34,580 nt of DNA from Algicola sp. (GTDB taxonomy: Bacteria; Bacteroidota; Bacteroidia; Flavobacteriales; Flavobacteriaceae): NCBI GenBank assembly GCA_018222915.1, contig JAAEZI010000012.1, positions 1 to 34,580 on the forward strand, given 5' to 3'. Of the stretch, positions 33,561 through 34,580 are shown one piece after another (position 1 is the stretch's first letter; each line of letters begins with the position of its first letter). The notes beneath the pieces are model-generated. The model was not told where the DNA came from. It saw nothing but the letters and a program-made list of their open reading frames with translations, and did not search any database. Position numbers and translations under genes: made by a program.

Positions 33561-34580
33561 TTACTTGAAGTGCCAAAAGGGAATATGAGCGACCTTCCAA
33601 TAGCTCGTGTCTTTGTCTTTTGGGTCAATTGCCATGCGATTGACTTTCAGTAAGTGCTTGCCTTCGGCTAGATTTTTAGTGCTTAAATAGGTTTCAAAGC
33701 CTAATTCTTTCGTTTTACTTCGAGACACGATAAAATCTGAAGGATAGCTGATACTATCGATAGAGACACCATAAATCTGATTGAAAGTTTTAATGTATTC
33801 CAGCTTTGTACTGTCATTGATGAATTTTGTGGACCATTCAGAATTAACGTTAATTTCACTTCCAAATCCACGTTGATCCTCTTCTGGTTGCAGCGATGGG
33901 TTTAATCTGTAAATACGATTCTCTACATTTTCAGAGAACACAATAAAGACCTTCACAAAATGCTCGTCTATCACTTTAGATTGAATAGCGACATCATCAA
34001 TATATTCTTTTTCACCCACTAATTCGTTTTCATAATTTTTAGAATTAGCGTAATAGCTGCTAGACGTATCATTAAGCTCAAAATAATTGGAGCTTTTATA
34101 TTTAAATGAGGTTAAAAGTAAGATACCAAAGTAGACAGGTATCAGTAAAAAACTTAAGCGTTTTCCGAATTTATTATCTAAAAAATTATAAACCAATGGT
34201 CTGTATAAAAACGATAATGTAATAAAACTAAAGACCCAATAAATAGGGAAATAGAGTTTGGAAAGCCATTTTTTCTTTTTGAGAAAGCCTTGTGTGATAA
34301 AGTCTACAAAGGTGATAAGCATCCCAAAAATGAGGAATATGATTAAGCTAATCCCGATAAATTTAGACAACCATGAGGGGAGCGCATCATTATCTATTAT
34401 ATAGCGACCAATTAATACAATGGTCACCAGAGTGAATGTAAACGCTAAGACATAAAAAATGAGTAGAAAGGATACCGCAAATATGATACTGCAGTAATTT
34501 TCTAGTGTGGCAATATACTTATCAAATGAACCAACACGTTTGCGGAGATAGCGATCAAATTTTTCACTATAATTAAGCTT
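33561..34580 (-). CDS. Unrecognised polytopic membrane protein, 5' end outside the window
   Basis: The frame is open from the stop at 33561 to the right edge, giving at least 339 codons. A GTG at 34427 is not a convincing start because the upstream 51 codons also encode plausible protein, including a hydrophobic stretch IIFAVSFLLIFYVLAFTFTLV. About five membrane helices occupy the N-terminal part (for example ISLIIFLIFGMLITFVDFI and LSFLLIPVYFGILLLTSF). A soluble domain of about 170 residues follows (SNYFELNDTSSSY to the end, HIPFWHFK). I do not recognise the family. It is convergent with the candidate anti-sigma gene, with no gap between stop codons. Confidence 0.7.
   Translation of the reverse strand, partial: KLNYSEKFDRYLRKRVGSFDKYIATLENYCSIIFAVSFLLIFYVLAFTFTLVTIVLIGRYIIDNDALPSWLSKFIGISLIIFLIFGMLITFVDFITQGFLKKKKWLSKLYFPIYWVFSFITLSFLYRPLVYNFLDNKFGKRLSFLLIPVYFGILLLTSFKYKSSNYFELNDTSSSYYANSKNYENELVGEKEYIDDVAIQSKVIDEHFVKVFIVFSENVENRIYRLNPSLQPEEDQRGFGSEINVNSEWSTKFINDSTKLEYIKTFNQIYGVSIDSISYPSDFIVSRSKTKELGFETYLSTKNLAEGKHLLKVNRMAIDPKDKDTSYWKVAHIPFWHFK

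Overview
The window reads as a chromosomal segment of a Flavobacteriaceae-type Bacteroidota. It is AT-rich, and Shine-Dalgarno sites are not evident. Several promoters fit the Bacteroidota -33 TTG / -7 TAnnTTTG pattern. It carries Bacteroidota-specific machinery: the gliding lipoprotein GldJ and the type IX secretion (T9SS) proteins PorU and PorV. I see no integrase, transposase, CRISPR array, rRNA or phage gene. Gene density is high and no gene-free stretch exceeds about 300 bases. The largest gaps (1-260 and 16460-16710) hold terminators and a promoter respectively.

Layout. 1-5255: terminator of an off-window gene, acyl-CoA dehydrogenase (-), anmK (+), a Glu/Leu-type dehydrogenase and an NhaD-type antiporter (+). 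5326-8563: compact exbB-exbD-tonB-folC cluster that energises outer-membrane transport. 8608-13016: a small GrpE-head-like protein, a large atypical Hsp70, and an unrecognised membrane protein convergent with it. 13176-13378: two tRNA-Val genes (TAC and GAC anticodons) with a terminator hairpin between them. 13439-21848: murF and gldJ (-), porU and porV (+), a cell-envelope, gliding and T9SS block. 21921-26896: cytidine deaminase, pyruvate dehydrogenase E1-alpha and E2, an M28 lipoprotein peptidase and an SDR oxidoreductase. 26900-29524 (-): the CbpA-type J protein with its CbpM modulator, and an unrecognised membrane-protein/lipoprotein pair. 29644-31914: DUF4349-like lipoprotein, DoxX-like protein and a carboxypeptidase-regulatory-like secreted protein. 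32092-34580: ECF sigma factor with a candidate membrane anti-sigma, a divergent DUF6249-like membrane protein, and an unrecognised membrane protein that runs off the right edge.

Three signals stand out. First, the gap between the ECF sigma gene and the DUF6249-like gene is an 84-bp dyad. Each half carries TGTAAC-N17-CGTC, which makes two mirror-image candidate ECF promoters. Second, an atypical Hsp70 with an extra domain between its nucleotide- and substrate-binding parts is paired with a 97-aa GrpE-head-like protein and may form a private chaperone system. Third, three TTTAC(A/C) hexamers repeat at an exact 11-bp period between the divergent genes at 29524 and 29644 and look like an operator. 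Most other genes are recognisable housekeeping or envelope genes.
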